Of a DNA stretch of 64,000 bases, positions 1-9,903 are shown in pieces. Position 1 is the stretch's first letter. Each line of letters begins with the position of its first letter. The translations under genes and the position numbers were made by a program. The DNA comes from Cryptomeria japonica. Lineage: Eukaryota; Streptophyta; Pinopsida; Cupressales; Cupressaceae. Under the pieces are notes generated by a model. The model saw only the letters and a list, made by a program, of their open reading frames with translations. It did not search any database and was not told where the DNA came from. The stretch lies in NCBI RefSeq assembly GCF_030272615.1, contig NC_081410.1, positions 127,581,140 to 127,645,139 of the forward strand, read 5' to 3'.

Positions 1-715
1 TAACTCTTTTTTATCAAATTGGCGAAGATCATTGCTTTTAGCTACTCAAGAATGTCCAAAAAGTGACTAGAGGAGTTCTCATGGGCATGATCATTTTCTT
101 TGTTTGTTGTTTGTGGTTTGAATCAATGAAGTTCTGGGGCAATTTCTCTAGTGGGTGTCTGTGATAGGAGCATTCAACTTGTGAATGCCACACATACCTC
201 GACCCCTAGTGTAATTCCAAAAATAGAGGGTTCATTCCTCGTCTGTTACGTGTTTGTTTCTTTGCAATGAGATATCTATATATCTTGGTTCTTTATACCT
301 TGGTGTAATAAGCTCCATTGTTATATAATAAGGCTCAAAGATGATAATGTATAGCACCATGAATAAAACAATGAAGAATTTCTCATCAAAATTTCTATCA
401 TATCACCCATTATCACATCAAAATCTGGCTTAGAAAGATTGATTCAAATGATTGATTATCTTCTATCTATTCTACGTCTAACAACTAACAATTCTTCTAA
501 GATCCTCAACATGTATTTTGACACACAAAAATATATAAGAATCATCATATCACATGTTTATAATCATAATAAAGTTTTCATCAACCATTATGCATCACAA
601 CATAAAGTTGCATCAAATCACTGCATGATATCACATTCATATTGCATTCATTATCACAATAAAAAAATAAATTAGACCATGAAGTTCACCATCAAAAAGC
701 TCATCAAGAACGCAT
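1..715. other. Unassigned AT-rich sequence, no gene
   Basis: I see no coding frame with a recognisable domain here. The stretch lies downstream of the antisense PMD pseudogene and is probably more internal sequence of the Tat-like element whose 3' LTR starts at 3,657, but nothing in it proves that. Confidence 0.4.
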
Positions 716-732
716 ATTATATATATATATAT
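716..732. repeat. Short (AT)n microsatellite
   Basis: A run of alternating A and T at the boundary between unassigned sequence and the end of the PMD pseudogene. Confidence 0.8.
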
Positions 733-739
733 CATAAAT

Positions 740-2794
740 GTGTCAAAATACATCGTATCTACAACATCAAAATCAATATCCAATCTCTCAACCTATTCTA
801 CCTCTATCAGTAGGTACATCTCAACTAGATCTAGCCTATCCCGACAGCGCTCTAGGTGGACCCATCACTCCCCCACTACTAGTCTATCAAGAGGTAGATC
901 AACTCAATCTTCTCCCCATGAAAGCACTAAAACTAGGTTCCCTCTAACCCTCAAGGATAGCTCTCTCATAAACATGCTGATAATAAATAGCCTTATGCGC
1001 AGCAGCAAAATATCTATCTACCTAGCTAAGTGCCTTCATCACTGGCCCAAATAACTGGTCATATGCATCCATAGTTATCTGAGTCCTCCTAATTGCCTCA
1101 TCTCTCTCCCATTATAATCGATCTCCATCAGCAACTATCTAATCCCTCTCTGCAGTCAAATCCTCCATCACATGTCGATACTAATCCCTATCCTCCATCC
1201 GCTGCTATCGCAAAGTAGCGACCAAGTCCTCTAAATGCCTAACCTGATCTCTCAATCTCTCCTCATCTCCTCTATCCACACCTACAGACTATGTATCCTA
1301 GGGCATCTCCACATCATAACCATCATACCCACCCTCATCTACATCGCTGCTCGATGACCCTGATCCTGACTCATCACTATCATCAAAACTTCTCATGGAT
1401 GCAGTCTCTCCACCAATATCCACATCATCCCTATCACTATCCACCTGCCCTATAACCACTACTATTAGATCTATACCTCCTCCATCCCTATCTCCTCTAC
1501 CTCTACCTCCTCCATCCCTACCTCCTCCACCTCTACCTCCTCCATCTCTACCTCCTCCACCCCTATCCTCTCCACCCCTATCCTCTCCACCTCTCCCTCT
1601 GGGACCCCTGCCATGTCTAATCTATTGAGCACCAATCGGAACTGTCGGATCTGTCAAACGTATAAGCCTATGTTGTATCTACCATACACTATACTACGCT
1701 ATAGACCCTAGATCTGCTACACCAAGCTGCCATCCCCACAAAATAGGAGTAAGAGCATCAAACTCAGCAATAGCAACATGAGGTTGTATACAAGCACCCC
1801 AATCAACAACCTTTTGAGTAGTGTGAGCAAAATAAGTTGTCACATCTGGAATACCTTGTACTTCACTGAACTGTCTGAGCACACAAATAGGAAGATGCAT
1901 ATCAATAACCCTTTGAATATCAACATCTTGACCAATAAGATATCTCTGTTGTCGACAAAAAGGAAGATATTGAGCATCATCAATCCAACCAGGACAAGTA
2001 AGATAAGGTCTCCATGAGAAGTACTATAAGATATCAATCTGATGATGCCAATACAAGATGTTACCCGATGCCCTATGCCTCACACCAATAGTATATCCAT
2101 AAGAATATGGTTGATCTGGCTCTAAAGCTATATGTAATGCAGGACGAAAGATAGCTATGTGCTCCCAAGCCCATGTCTGAAGAAAAGTAATACCACATCC
2201 AACTGATTTCTGCTGCAAGTAAACAACCACATGCATCTAATGATAGAAAGTGACAAGAAGACAAGGACCCCAAGAAAACACACGTCTGTCAATAATCATA
2301 TCATGTATAACACGTCCCCATCCAACAGGAAAACCATGGGTGTGTCTATCAGGAATCAATAATCCAGTAACAGTACAAGCAAGCACAACGGTGAGATCAT
2401 CATAATCAAAATCATCCCAACAAATATCATAACGACCATGGATATGTAGATCCTACTCCTCACACTCGAACAATGTACACAAAGTTGAAATACCATCATC
2501 ACGATTAAAAGTAACTCGCCTACCAGATATCAGAATGTGTAAAATACACCACACATCCTCAAGTGTGATAGATGCCTCACCAGTCAGTAGATGAAAAGAA
2601 CATGTCTCTGAATGCCACCGCTCAACCAAAGCAGTAATCATAGCCTTGTTGGCCATAACCTCAGGCAAATGCGCTATATAATATAATCCAACCTGTCATA
2701 ACAAAGCGGTATCCTCTGCATCCAACTCATGACATCGATCAAGACTATCTAGTCATGTATGCCTAGTAAGAAGTACTAGATAATGTGACTGCAT
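740..2794 (-). pseudogene. Plant mobile domain (PMD, MAIN-like) protein, antisense, decayed
   Basis: One minus-strand frame runs from an ATG at 2794 to about 740. The N-terminal two thirds match the PMD (aminotransferase-like) family: an ITALVERWHSET block near 2,640, TITLEDV-type residues near 2,570, a GWGRVIHDMIIDRRVFSWGP block near 2,290, and FLQTWAWEHIAIFRP near 2,180. A Gly/Arg-rich tail (1,612-1,480), a Ser/Asp-rich stretch and a coiled coil (about 1,260-1,110) follow. PMD proteins are a plant family found both as host nuclear proteins and inside transposons. The frame stays open without a frameshift but carries at least 15 stops between 2,794 and 1,020: TAG at 2453, 2237, 2024, 1694, 1679, 1622, 1298, 1289, 1205, 1181, 1139 and 1022, TGA at 2753 and 2696, TAA at 1112. 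It lies antisense to the PPT and LTR at 3,643-3,657, so it is probably an extra antisense frame of a Tat-like retroelement. The family call is firm; the carrier is inferred. Confidence 0.85.
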
Positions 2795-2873
2795 TTGGAC
2801 AATATAAAAATGAGTCAACTAAGTCATCAAAACTGCCAGGATGCATAAACTGAAGAAAGAAATACCTTTATTA

Positions 2874-3115
2874 TCAATTGTGATTCAATATTATCAAATG
2901 CAAAGCAAAATAAGAAAATGCGACATATTTATGTCAAATGTGAAGAAAAAGAAGCAATTGTGACACGATATAAGCAAATGTGATACAATTGTTTCAATTG
3001 CAACACAAAGTTAACAACTGTGACATAAAACATCAAATGCGATGCATTAAACTCAATTGCGACATAATTGAATCAATTGCAGCAATATCAATACTCAATT
3101 GCAACATACATGAAA
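2874..3115. repeat. Degenerate ~20-bp tandem repeat, CAATTGYGAC-type
   Basis: About a dozen units with a core like TCAAWTGYRACA follow one another at roughly 20-bp spacing. They sit just upstream of the PMD start and may be its 5' flank or a minisatellite of the retroelement. Confidence 0.65.
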
Positions 3116-3642
3116 AATGACACACTAAAAAATGATTAAAAATTTGCAAAATACAAACAAAAAACAAGCAGAAAATCAGGCAACTCACCATGCCACCAGT
3201 GTCGAGAGGTCTCTAATAAGATCGCACTCACTCGGATAAATACAATCTCACTCTATGACCTGTCATTTTGCTCCAAAGATGCCATAAGCTCTAATCTCTC
3301 TAAGAAATTCTTTTAAAAAAAAATACAAATGAGCTCAAACCCATAGCAATTCTCAATTTATAAGCTCAAAACTTAGGGTTTCTTAACATAAACGCTCGTG
3401 GACCCCTCTAGCTTCAACGTGGTGTTAGACATAGCAAACAAGATTGATACTATTTCAAACTTCATATTATCACTATCTAGAATATTTCTGAAAAACTGGT
3501 CTTCAATCCAAAAATTTCCGACCACTTTTTCTAACGGGTCATTATACCCTAGCGTCACTGGGGCATACTGGGGCATACTGGGGCATACTGGGGTAGCTTT
3601 TCTTTTCATTTTCTTTGAAACAACGTCATCTCGATATTATCT
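3116..3642. other. Non-coding spacer between PMD start and PPT
   Basis: It holds one 78-codon minus-strand frame (3,373-3,609) with no recognisable domain and partly made of the 10-bp tandem repeat. I do not call it a gene. By position this is the untranslated region before the 3' LTR of the Tat-like element. Confidence 0.4.
3557..3593 (+). repeat. 10-bp tandem repeat (ACTGGGGCAT)
   Basis: Three perfect units and a partial fourth. The plus strand has four GGGG runs at 10-bp spacing. Confidence 0.95.
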
Positions 3643-3656
3643 CAAAGAGGGGCAAA
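3643..3656 (+). promoter_or_regulatory. Polypurine tract of the Tat-like element
   Basis: The tract CAAAGAGGGGCAAA directly precedes TGTAGACACC, a typical start of Tat-lineage Ty3/gypsy LTRs. It would prime plus-strand DNA synthesis, and it fixes the element's direction as plus, opposite to the PMD frame. Confidence 0.75.
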
Positions 3657-4670
3657 TGTAGACACCTAAAAATATCTCATTAATTTTACACTAATTATTC
3701 GTCTATTTAATTAAGTAATTTTTTAATTATTTGATTAAACTAACTATTCCTTCTAATCATCGTCCTTCAACACTTCTAATTATTCTATTTATATTCTCAA
3801 ATCATTTTAATCAGTTAACCGTATCTCAATTATTAATTAAATATTAATTATTTAATTAATTATGACATTTTCCTTAGTTAAATAATCTTTATTATTTAAT
3901 TAACTCAATCTCCTAAATTTAAATGATTTAAATTATTTAACTTATTCCTCCAAATCCCCAAATTATAATTCCAATTAATTTCATTTCATTTCTCCCAAAT
4001 TCGAATTTCAATTCATTTCATATCATTTCAACTAATTTCATATTTCCAAATTCACATTTCCCCAAATCTAAATTTCAGTTAATTTCGTGTGCATTTCAAC
4101 ATTCGAATGACCAAATTCAAATCCAAATTGAAAATGAAAATTAAATTCAATTTCAAATTCCTACAACACATGCTAAATCAGAACTGATTGATCAAATCAG
4201 TTGTCTAATCAGTTGACTCAGTTAACTCATCAATCATCCTTTTTAACTCTTAATCACCTTTTTATGACTAATCCATCTATTCGGTCTTCTAATCAATCAA
4301 GTGAGTTGACTAATCCATTTATCCAGTTCACTCTTCAATCAATCCAGTTGACTAATCAATCAATCAATCATGTTAACAAATCAATCAGTTGAGTTCAGTG
4401 ATCAATCAATTTCAGTTATCTATCAATCAACACTTGAGTTCTATTTCTCATCCCCTTTGTGTTGAAAATCTATAAATTCAACCTCTTTTAATCAATTCAA
4501 GCTAGCTTTTCTAGAATCACAGTCTTCAAAATTGTTGCTTATCTTATGCAGGAAATCAAGTGCAATACCAACCTAAGAGCCACCTACATCAACAACAATG
4601 GAGAAGAACAATGGAAGCCTTGCTATGTCAATTGAGAGAATCTTAGATAGATCATTTCAATTCAATTGAC
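3657..4670 (+). mobile_element. Tat-like gypsy 3' LTR (right end approximate)
   Basis: It starts TGTAGACACC directly after a polypurine tract. It is very AT-rich, has a TATA-like TCTATAAATT near 4,470, and continues to about 4,670, where copia-1 coding sequence begins. The matching 5' LTR is outside the window, so the right end and any TSD cannot be fixed. A TG...CA end near 4,670 is possible. Confidence 0.6.
4190..4440. repeat. Degenerate GTTGACTAATCAATC-type repeat inside the LTR
   Basis: Short units built from AATCAATC and AGTTGACT recur irregularly over 250 bp in the U3 part of the Tat-like LTR. Confidence 0.6.
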
Positions 4671-4674
4671 ATAG
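4623..4674. repeat. 13-bp perfect inverted repeat at an element junction
   Basis: CTATGTCAATTGA (4,623-4,635) and its exact reverse complement (4,662-4,674) are separated by 26 bp. The pairing extends outward (CCTTG against CAAGG) with a small bulge. It sits exactly where copia-1 homology begins. Confidence 0.85.
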
Positions 4675-7411
4675 TTCAAGGATGGAAAATGCAAAATCAT
4701 TAACAGATCTGGTTTGGAGATTGCAACCGGTACACAGACAAAAGGTAATATATTTCATTTCAATTCCGATGAGAAGACATGTTTGATTGGACAAATTGAT
4801 GAGAGTTGGCTATGGCATAAAAGGTTGTGTCATGTGAATTTTGATTGCATTGTGAAGATCAGTTCAACTAAGGCAGTTAGAGATATACCTAAGATTATGA
4901 AGCTCTATAATCCGGTATGTAAAGAATGTCAAATGGGTAAATAGGTTAGAACCTCTTTTAGGAGTATACAAGATAAATCTAATGATATTCTTGATCTTAT
5001 TCATATTGATTTGTGTGGCCCTACTAGAGTTAAAAAATTTCAAGATGATAAATATTATATGCTAATCATTGATGATTATTTTAGAATGATGTGGGTTACT
5101 TTTCTAAGGGAGAAATTTGAAAGTTTCAAATTTTAAAATCTTTAAAGCTAAAGTTGAGACAGAGATAGGATTGAAGATTAAATGTTTGAGGTCAGATCAT
5201 GGTGGAGAATTCACATCCGGTGACTTTAATAACTTTTGTGAGAAGCATGGTATAAGGAGACAATTTTCTGCTCCCCGAACACCTCAGCGGAATAGAGTTG
5301 TGGAAAGGAAGAACAGAACTATCTTGGATGCTGCTAGAACAATGATGATGGAACCTAGTCTACCTCATATCTACTAGAGAGAAGCAGTGAGAATAGTGGT
5401 TTATACATTCAACAAAGTACATATCAAAGGAGAAACCGGTAAGACACCTTATGAATTATGATTTGGCAATACACCTACAGTCAAATATTTCAAATAATTT
5501 GGTAGTAAATGTTATATCAGGAGAGATGATATCATTGGCAAATTTGATCCTAGATGTGACGAAGGAATTTTTCTTGTTTATTCTAATGAAAGAAAGGCAT
5601 ATAGATGTTATAACAAGAGATTACAGAGAATTGTGGAGAATGCTAATGTCAGTGGTGGAAATGATCATATCTAAACTGGTAACACCTTTACCGGAACGGA
5701 GTGTTGAACCAGTTACTCCAGCAATATCAGAAAATTCAAGAGTAATTGAAGAACCGGGAAGAGGAACAGAGAGTCAGAAGACTCCTAGATATGTGAGATT
5801 GAATCATTCAGAAGATCAGATCATTGGGGATAAGAACAATGGAGTGATGACAAGAAGAAGATCGACATCTAATGAGGTATGTTTAATTTCTCAAGTTGAA
5901 CCGATATCAGTAATTGAAGCATGTAAAGATGAATGTTGGATGAAAGCTATGGAAGAAGAATTAGATCAGATTGAGAAAAATAACACATGGACTTTAGTTC
6001 CCCAGGGATAAAATAAGAATGTTGTTAGAACTAAATGGGTTTTTAGGAATAAATTGAATGAATAAGGCTAGATTGGTTTGTAAAGGATATTCTCAGAAGG
6101 AAGGAATTGATTATGGTGAGACTTTGGCATCTGTAGCTAGGATTGAAGCTGTAATATTATTTCTTGCCTATGTTGCCCATAAAAACTACAAGGTTTATCA
6201 GATGGATGTTGAGTATGCATTTTTAAATGGGGACCTTGATGAGGAAGTTTATATTGAGCAATCTGATGGTTTTTCACTTTCAGATGATACAAAAATGGTT
6301 TGCAGGTTAAGAAAAGTTTTATATGGATCACAACAGGCACCTAGAGCTTAGTATGCAAGGTTAGATAAATATCTTTTGAATCTTGGTTTCACTAAAGGTA
6401 ATGCTGACAGTAATCTATATTATAAAGTCACTGGTGATGATATATCGATTATTGAAGTTTTTATTGATGACATCATTTTTGGAGGTGAAGATAAGTTGTG
6501 CATGGAATTTCTAAGAATATGGAGAAAGAATTTGAAATGTCTATGATTGGGGAAATGAAATTTTTCTTATGTTTGCAAATTACTCAAATTGATAAAGGTA
6601 TTTTCATCTGTCAAACTAAGTATGCTAGGGAATTGTTGAAGAAATTTGGTATGAGAGATTCTAAACCGGTAAGTATTCATATGGTTACAAGTGGAAATTG
6701 ACAAGGAAAGATGTTTCTGCATCGTTAAATCCTACAAGATAAAAATCTATGATTGGAGGTATGTTTTATTTGACTCAGACTAGGCCTGACATAATGAATG
6801 TTGTTTGTATTGCATATAGATTTCAGAGTGATCCTAGAGAAAATCATGAGAATGTGGTGAAAAGAATTTTTAGATACTTGCAAGGTACATCTGAATATGG
6901 TTTTTGGTACCCTAAGGATGATGACTTTATTTTATGTGCATATAAAGATAAAGATTGGGCTAGTGATGTTGATGACCGAAACAGTACTTTCAGTGGAGAT
7001 TTCTTTCTTGGAAATAAATTGGTTTCATGGATCAACAAGAAGCAATCATGTACTTCTTTATCTACTGTTGAAGTTGAGTATGTTGTTGTTGCTACTAACT
7101 GTACACCGGTTCTATGGATGAAATAAATGTTGAAGGATATCAAAGTGCATTGAACTGAACTGGTAGTTATTCACTATGATAACTCTACTACTATCGACAT
7201 ATCAAAGAATCTGGTATTTCACTCTAAGACAAAACATATATCTATCAAGTATAAATTTTTGAAGGAGAAGGTGGAAGAAAATGAAGTTAGACTGGTTTAT
7301 GTGAACACTAAAGAGAAGATTGCAGATATTTTCACTAAACCTTTGCCTAAAGAATCATTTGAGTACCTGAGAGACAGATTAGGGGTTTCGGCCCCTCCGG
7401 CAAAGAACTAA
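4675..7411 (+). pseudogene. copia-1 polyprotein remnant (IN-RT-RNase H)
   Basis: A Ty1/copia pol read in several broken frames. The order is: GAG-pre-integrase HHCC region (about 4,714-4,944, ending CKECQMGK); integrase core with DLCGP near 5,015 and LRSDHGGEF near 5,195; a hinge; reverse transcriptase from about 5,940, with [13 protein letters not shown] near 6,200 and FIDD near 6,460; and RNase H ending in IADIFTKPLPKESF near 7,330. At least four frameshifts and many stops (for example at 4942, 5375, 6009 and 6349) make it clearly dead. Gag and the 5' LTR are absent, because homology to copia-2 begins abruptly at about 4,675. The 3' side continues through PPTs into its LTR at 7,827. It is more decayed than copia-2, which fits copia-2 having inserted into it. 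Confidence 0.92.
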
Positions 7412-7826
7412 TTGATGCTTTTTGGCATCACTTCGATATGCATTATCAGAGATATTATTCATTCTAGCACTGATGTGGGGATGCTTTTGCTCAGGGGGAG
7501 GAGTTAGCCTTGTATTTCAATGGTTTTTTTGGTTTTTTTTGCTTTGATATTTTTGTCAGATTTTTGGCATTGATGTCAAAGGGGGAGAGATATTGATGTG
7601 AAAAACTTAAGGAGTTGTATACATTAGGGAGAGATATATGTGCAATTCAAAGCTTTCTAGAGATATTATTCAAAGGGGGAGTTTGGTCTTTGTTTCATAA
7701 CTTCATTGCTATATCTTTATGAGGGATATTGTTGGTTGTCTTCTATTGGGGGAGACTTGTTTGGCATTTCTTGGTACTTAGATGTTTTTCACATCTAGTG
7801 TTGCCATCAATTCCAAAAGGGGAGAT
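7412..7826 (+). promoter_or_regulatory. copia-1 3' untranslated region with serial PPT-like tracts
   Basis: Five G-rich purine tracts recur (about 7,492, 7,579, 7,673, 7,748 and 7,815), several of the form CAAAGGGGGAG. The last (7,815-7,825) abuts the LTR start and is the probable functional PPT. One upstream tract follows TTGGCATTGATGTCAA. Confidence 0.75.
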
Positions 7827-8466
7827 TGTTGTCTATTTGGAGGAATTGATTATGTGTTGCATTGATGTTTTGTCATTGATGTCAACACTAGTTGTTTTGG
7901 ATGTTTTACTGGCACCCTTCTAGTCCCGGTAGGTTGTGTGGTTTCTGGTTGGATTGGATCCAGCATTGGTAATGGAATTGGCTTACTCATATTCAAATTC
8001 AATCAGTTGGTTTTGGTTTGGTGATCAGATACTATCATGTTTGGTTGGAAGCTTGGTTTGTGGTTCCAGTGAGAGTTTCATCGGCAGAGCTTTGTTGAAG
8101 ATCTTTGATGATATGCATAAGTGGTGTTGGTGTAGGTTCTAGTATGGATTCAGGATGCTGATGGTGATCATGTTCGATACTTGGCAGATTGGGATCATTG
8201 CTTTAGCATGTGGACCTATATTGGGTCTCGACGTTATCTAGGTTATGGATCGGCTTAATGTAGCATGTGGATTGGACCTCTCGATGTGTTTCTAGGATGT
8301 CTTATGAGTTGGATATTATTTGTTTTATATTTGGCTGACATGTTTTGTAATTATGTAATTGGTTTATTGTCTGGTGGCCGACCTGATTGTTTATGGTTGA
8401 GGGTTTGTATATATATGATGTAATATCTCATTGTAGATCATCATAGGAATGGGAAATGGATATGTA
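7827..8466 (+). mobile_element. copia-1 3' LTR, left part
   Basis: It begins TGTTGTCTATTTGG directly after the PPT. The LTR is interrupted after 8,466 by copia-2 and resumes at 15,711, giving about 1.18 kb in all. The last five bases here (ATGTA) are the target site duplicated by copia-2. Confidence 0.88.
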
Positions 8467-9832
8467 TGTTGGCATTATGTGAACTGGTATGAGGACATGA
8501 TGACATTGTATGTTGTCATTGATGTCAATATGCTGAAGAGAGAACCGGCATGTTATCCAGAACTGGTATATGTGAGAACCGGTATATGTGTCAAAGTGAA
8601 CCGGTATGGCTGTTCAAGATGAACCGGCATGTTGGTATGGGAACCGGCACATGGAAGCTTTGTATGACTACCGGTTGGTAGTCTCAATGTCAGGTTTTCC
8701 GGTTGAAGTACTTCAAGCTTGTGTGACTCAACCGATGACTTTGTGTGATGAGTTAGCTTTGTAACGAAGAATAGATCGTGTTGCCACATCAGCCTTGTGC
8801 GCGTGAAGGATCTTGCATGATGGAGATTGTTCCTATCTACCTTGGGAATATGAGAAGTCTGTAAATGGTGAAAACACGTGATGGGTTATCAGCCGCCATG
8901 AAAGCAGTGGAAAATGAATGATGGAGAAAGTCTTGAGATCGGTTCAAGGTTGTTGCATTTAATGCAATGTGCTTAATGGTCAGGATTGAACCGTTTGAAT
9001 TGCTTGACCTAACAGGTTTAGGGTTTATGCTACCGACCTATCTGTTTCCTATAAGGTCGATGTTGTGTTTCTTTCTGAAGTTGTTGGCAAAAGTTGTGTG
9101 TGAGTATCCAAGTGAAGAGATATGTGATTTTTGCCATACTAGAGGAGAGAAGTGATACTTGCAAAGTGTAAGTGTAGAAGGTGAAGAGGAGCTAAAGCAG
9201 ATTTGCATTACCATTGAGTGTTGTTACTAGATCATTGTAATACATGTTGATCTTTAACCACTTCAACAATTGAGAAATCACTTAACAGGGTAGCTTTAAC
9301 AGTTGAGAAATATCTTAACCGGGTGATCCCTAACAGGATCGGTTCCTAACAGAACCTATTGTATCAGTCTCTAACCAGACAAGGCTCTTAACAAAGTGGA
9401 CTTCTAAAGAGTTCAAAACAGCTTGTGGGTATTCATTCCCACCGTGGTTTTTCCCAGTTGGGTTTCCATGTGAAAATCTGTGTGCCATGTATGATGTTTT
9501 CATGTGATGGTTCAGTGTCTTATGTCTGACGGTAAAACATGTTGAACTAGTTGTTATTATGTTTTTGATGATAAATTACATGTTCATGCACTAGGGTGAA
9601 ATGGAAATGAAGTATTAGACAGTATGAAAGGATAAGTGCCAACTGGTTTATGCTTATCTCGGTTACTCTGGGTTTTGCCGGTTGTACTCTGTTTAAGACC
9701 AGTGTTATTGTTTGCTTGCCAAAGCAAAGTGTCTGCTGACAAACTGGTTTTAGGAATGTGTTTTTGTCTGTATTGATTCACCCCCCCCTCTCCGTACTGG
9801 TTTGGTACTATCCATTCATCATTGAGTTATCA
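8467..9832 (+). repeat. copia-2 5' LTR
   Basis: It starts TGTTGGCATTATGTG and ends GAGTTATCA. It contains an AACCGG cluster in U3, a near-palindrome at about +45, and a late TTCACCCCCCCC block (about 9,777). It is about 96 bp shorter than the 3' LTR, which holds extra TTAACMGGGT-type units. Confidence 0.96.
8543..8704 (+). promoter_or_regulatory. AACCGG motif cluster in copia-2 U3
   Basis: AACCGG or a one-base variant occurs at 8543, 8561, 8577, 8599, 8622 and 8642, spaced 16-23 bp, then inverted (CCGGTT) at 8671 and 8699. The regular spacing suggests a multi-site enhancer. The binding factor is unknown. Several sites in the 3' LTR copy have lost the CpG. Confidence 0.6.
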
Positions 9833-9834
9833 AT

Positions 9835-9846
9835 TGGTATCAGAGC
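9835..9846 (+). promoter_or_regulatory. copia-2 primer binding site (initiator Met tRNA type)
   Basis: TGGTATCAGAGC lies two bases after the 5' LTR. This is the standard plant copia PBS, complementary to the 3' end of initiator methionine tRNA. Confidence 0.95.
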
Positions 9847-9903
9847 ATCCTCTAGGTCCTCTATGTTATAAGCTTAACCGCTTGAAGAAAAGATCTCAGT
9901 CTA

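Noticed and set aside
1395-1628. Plus-strand Pro/Ser/Leu-rich reading frame
   Set aside because: It is the reverse strand of the Gly/Arg-rich tail of the PMD pseudogene; the minus-strand reading continues a recognised domain.
3557-3593. G-quadruplex or CRISPR-like short repeat
   Set aside because: Only about four 10-bp units without spacers. A simple tandem repeat; quadruplex folding is possible but not shown.
3373-3609. Possible small minus-strand gene
   Set aside because: No domain, overlaps a 10-bp tandem repeat and lies in the untranslated region beside the PPT. I could not support it.
6844-7143. Minus-strand frame opposite copia-1 RNase H
   Set aside because: Antisense shadow of a recognised RNase H coding region.
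7729-8142. Plus-strand frames in copia-1 3' end
   Set aside because: They fall in the PPT region and LTR, use non-ATG-like low-complexity G/T-rich sequence and match nothing.
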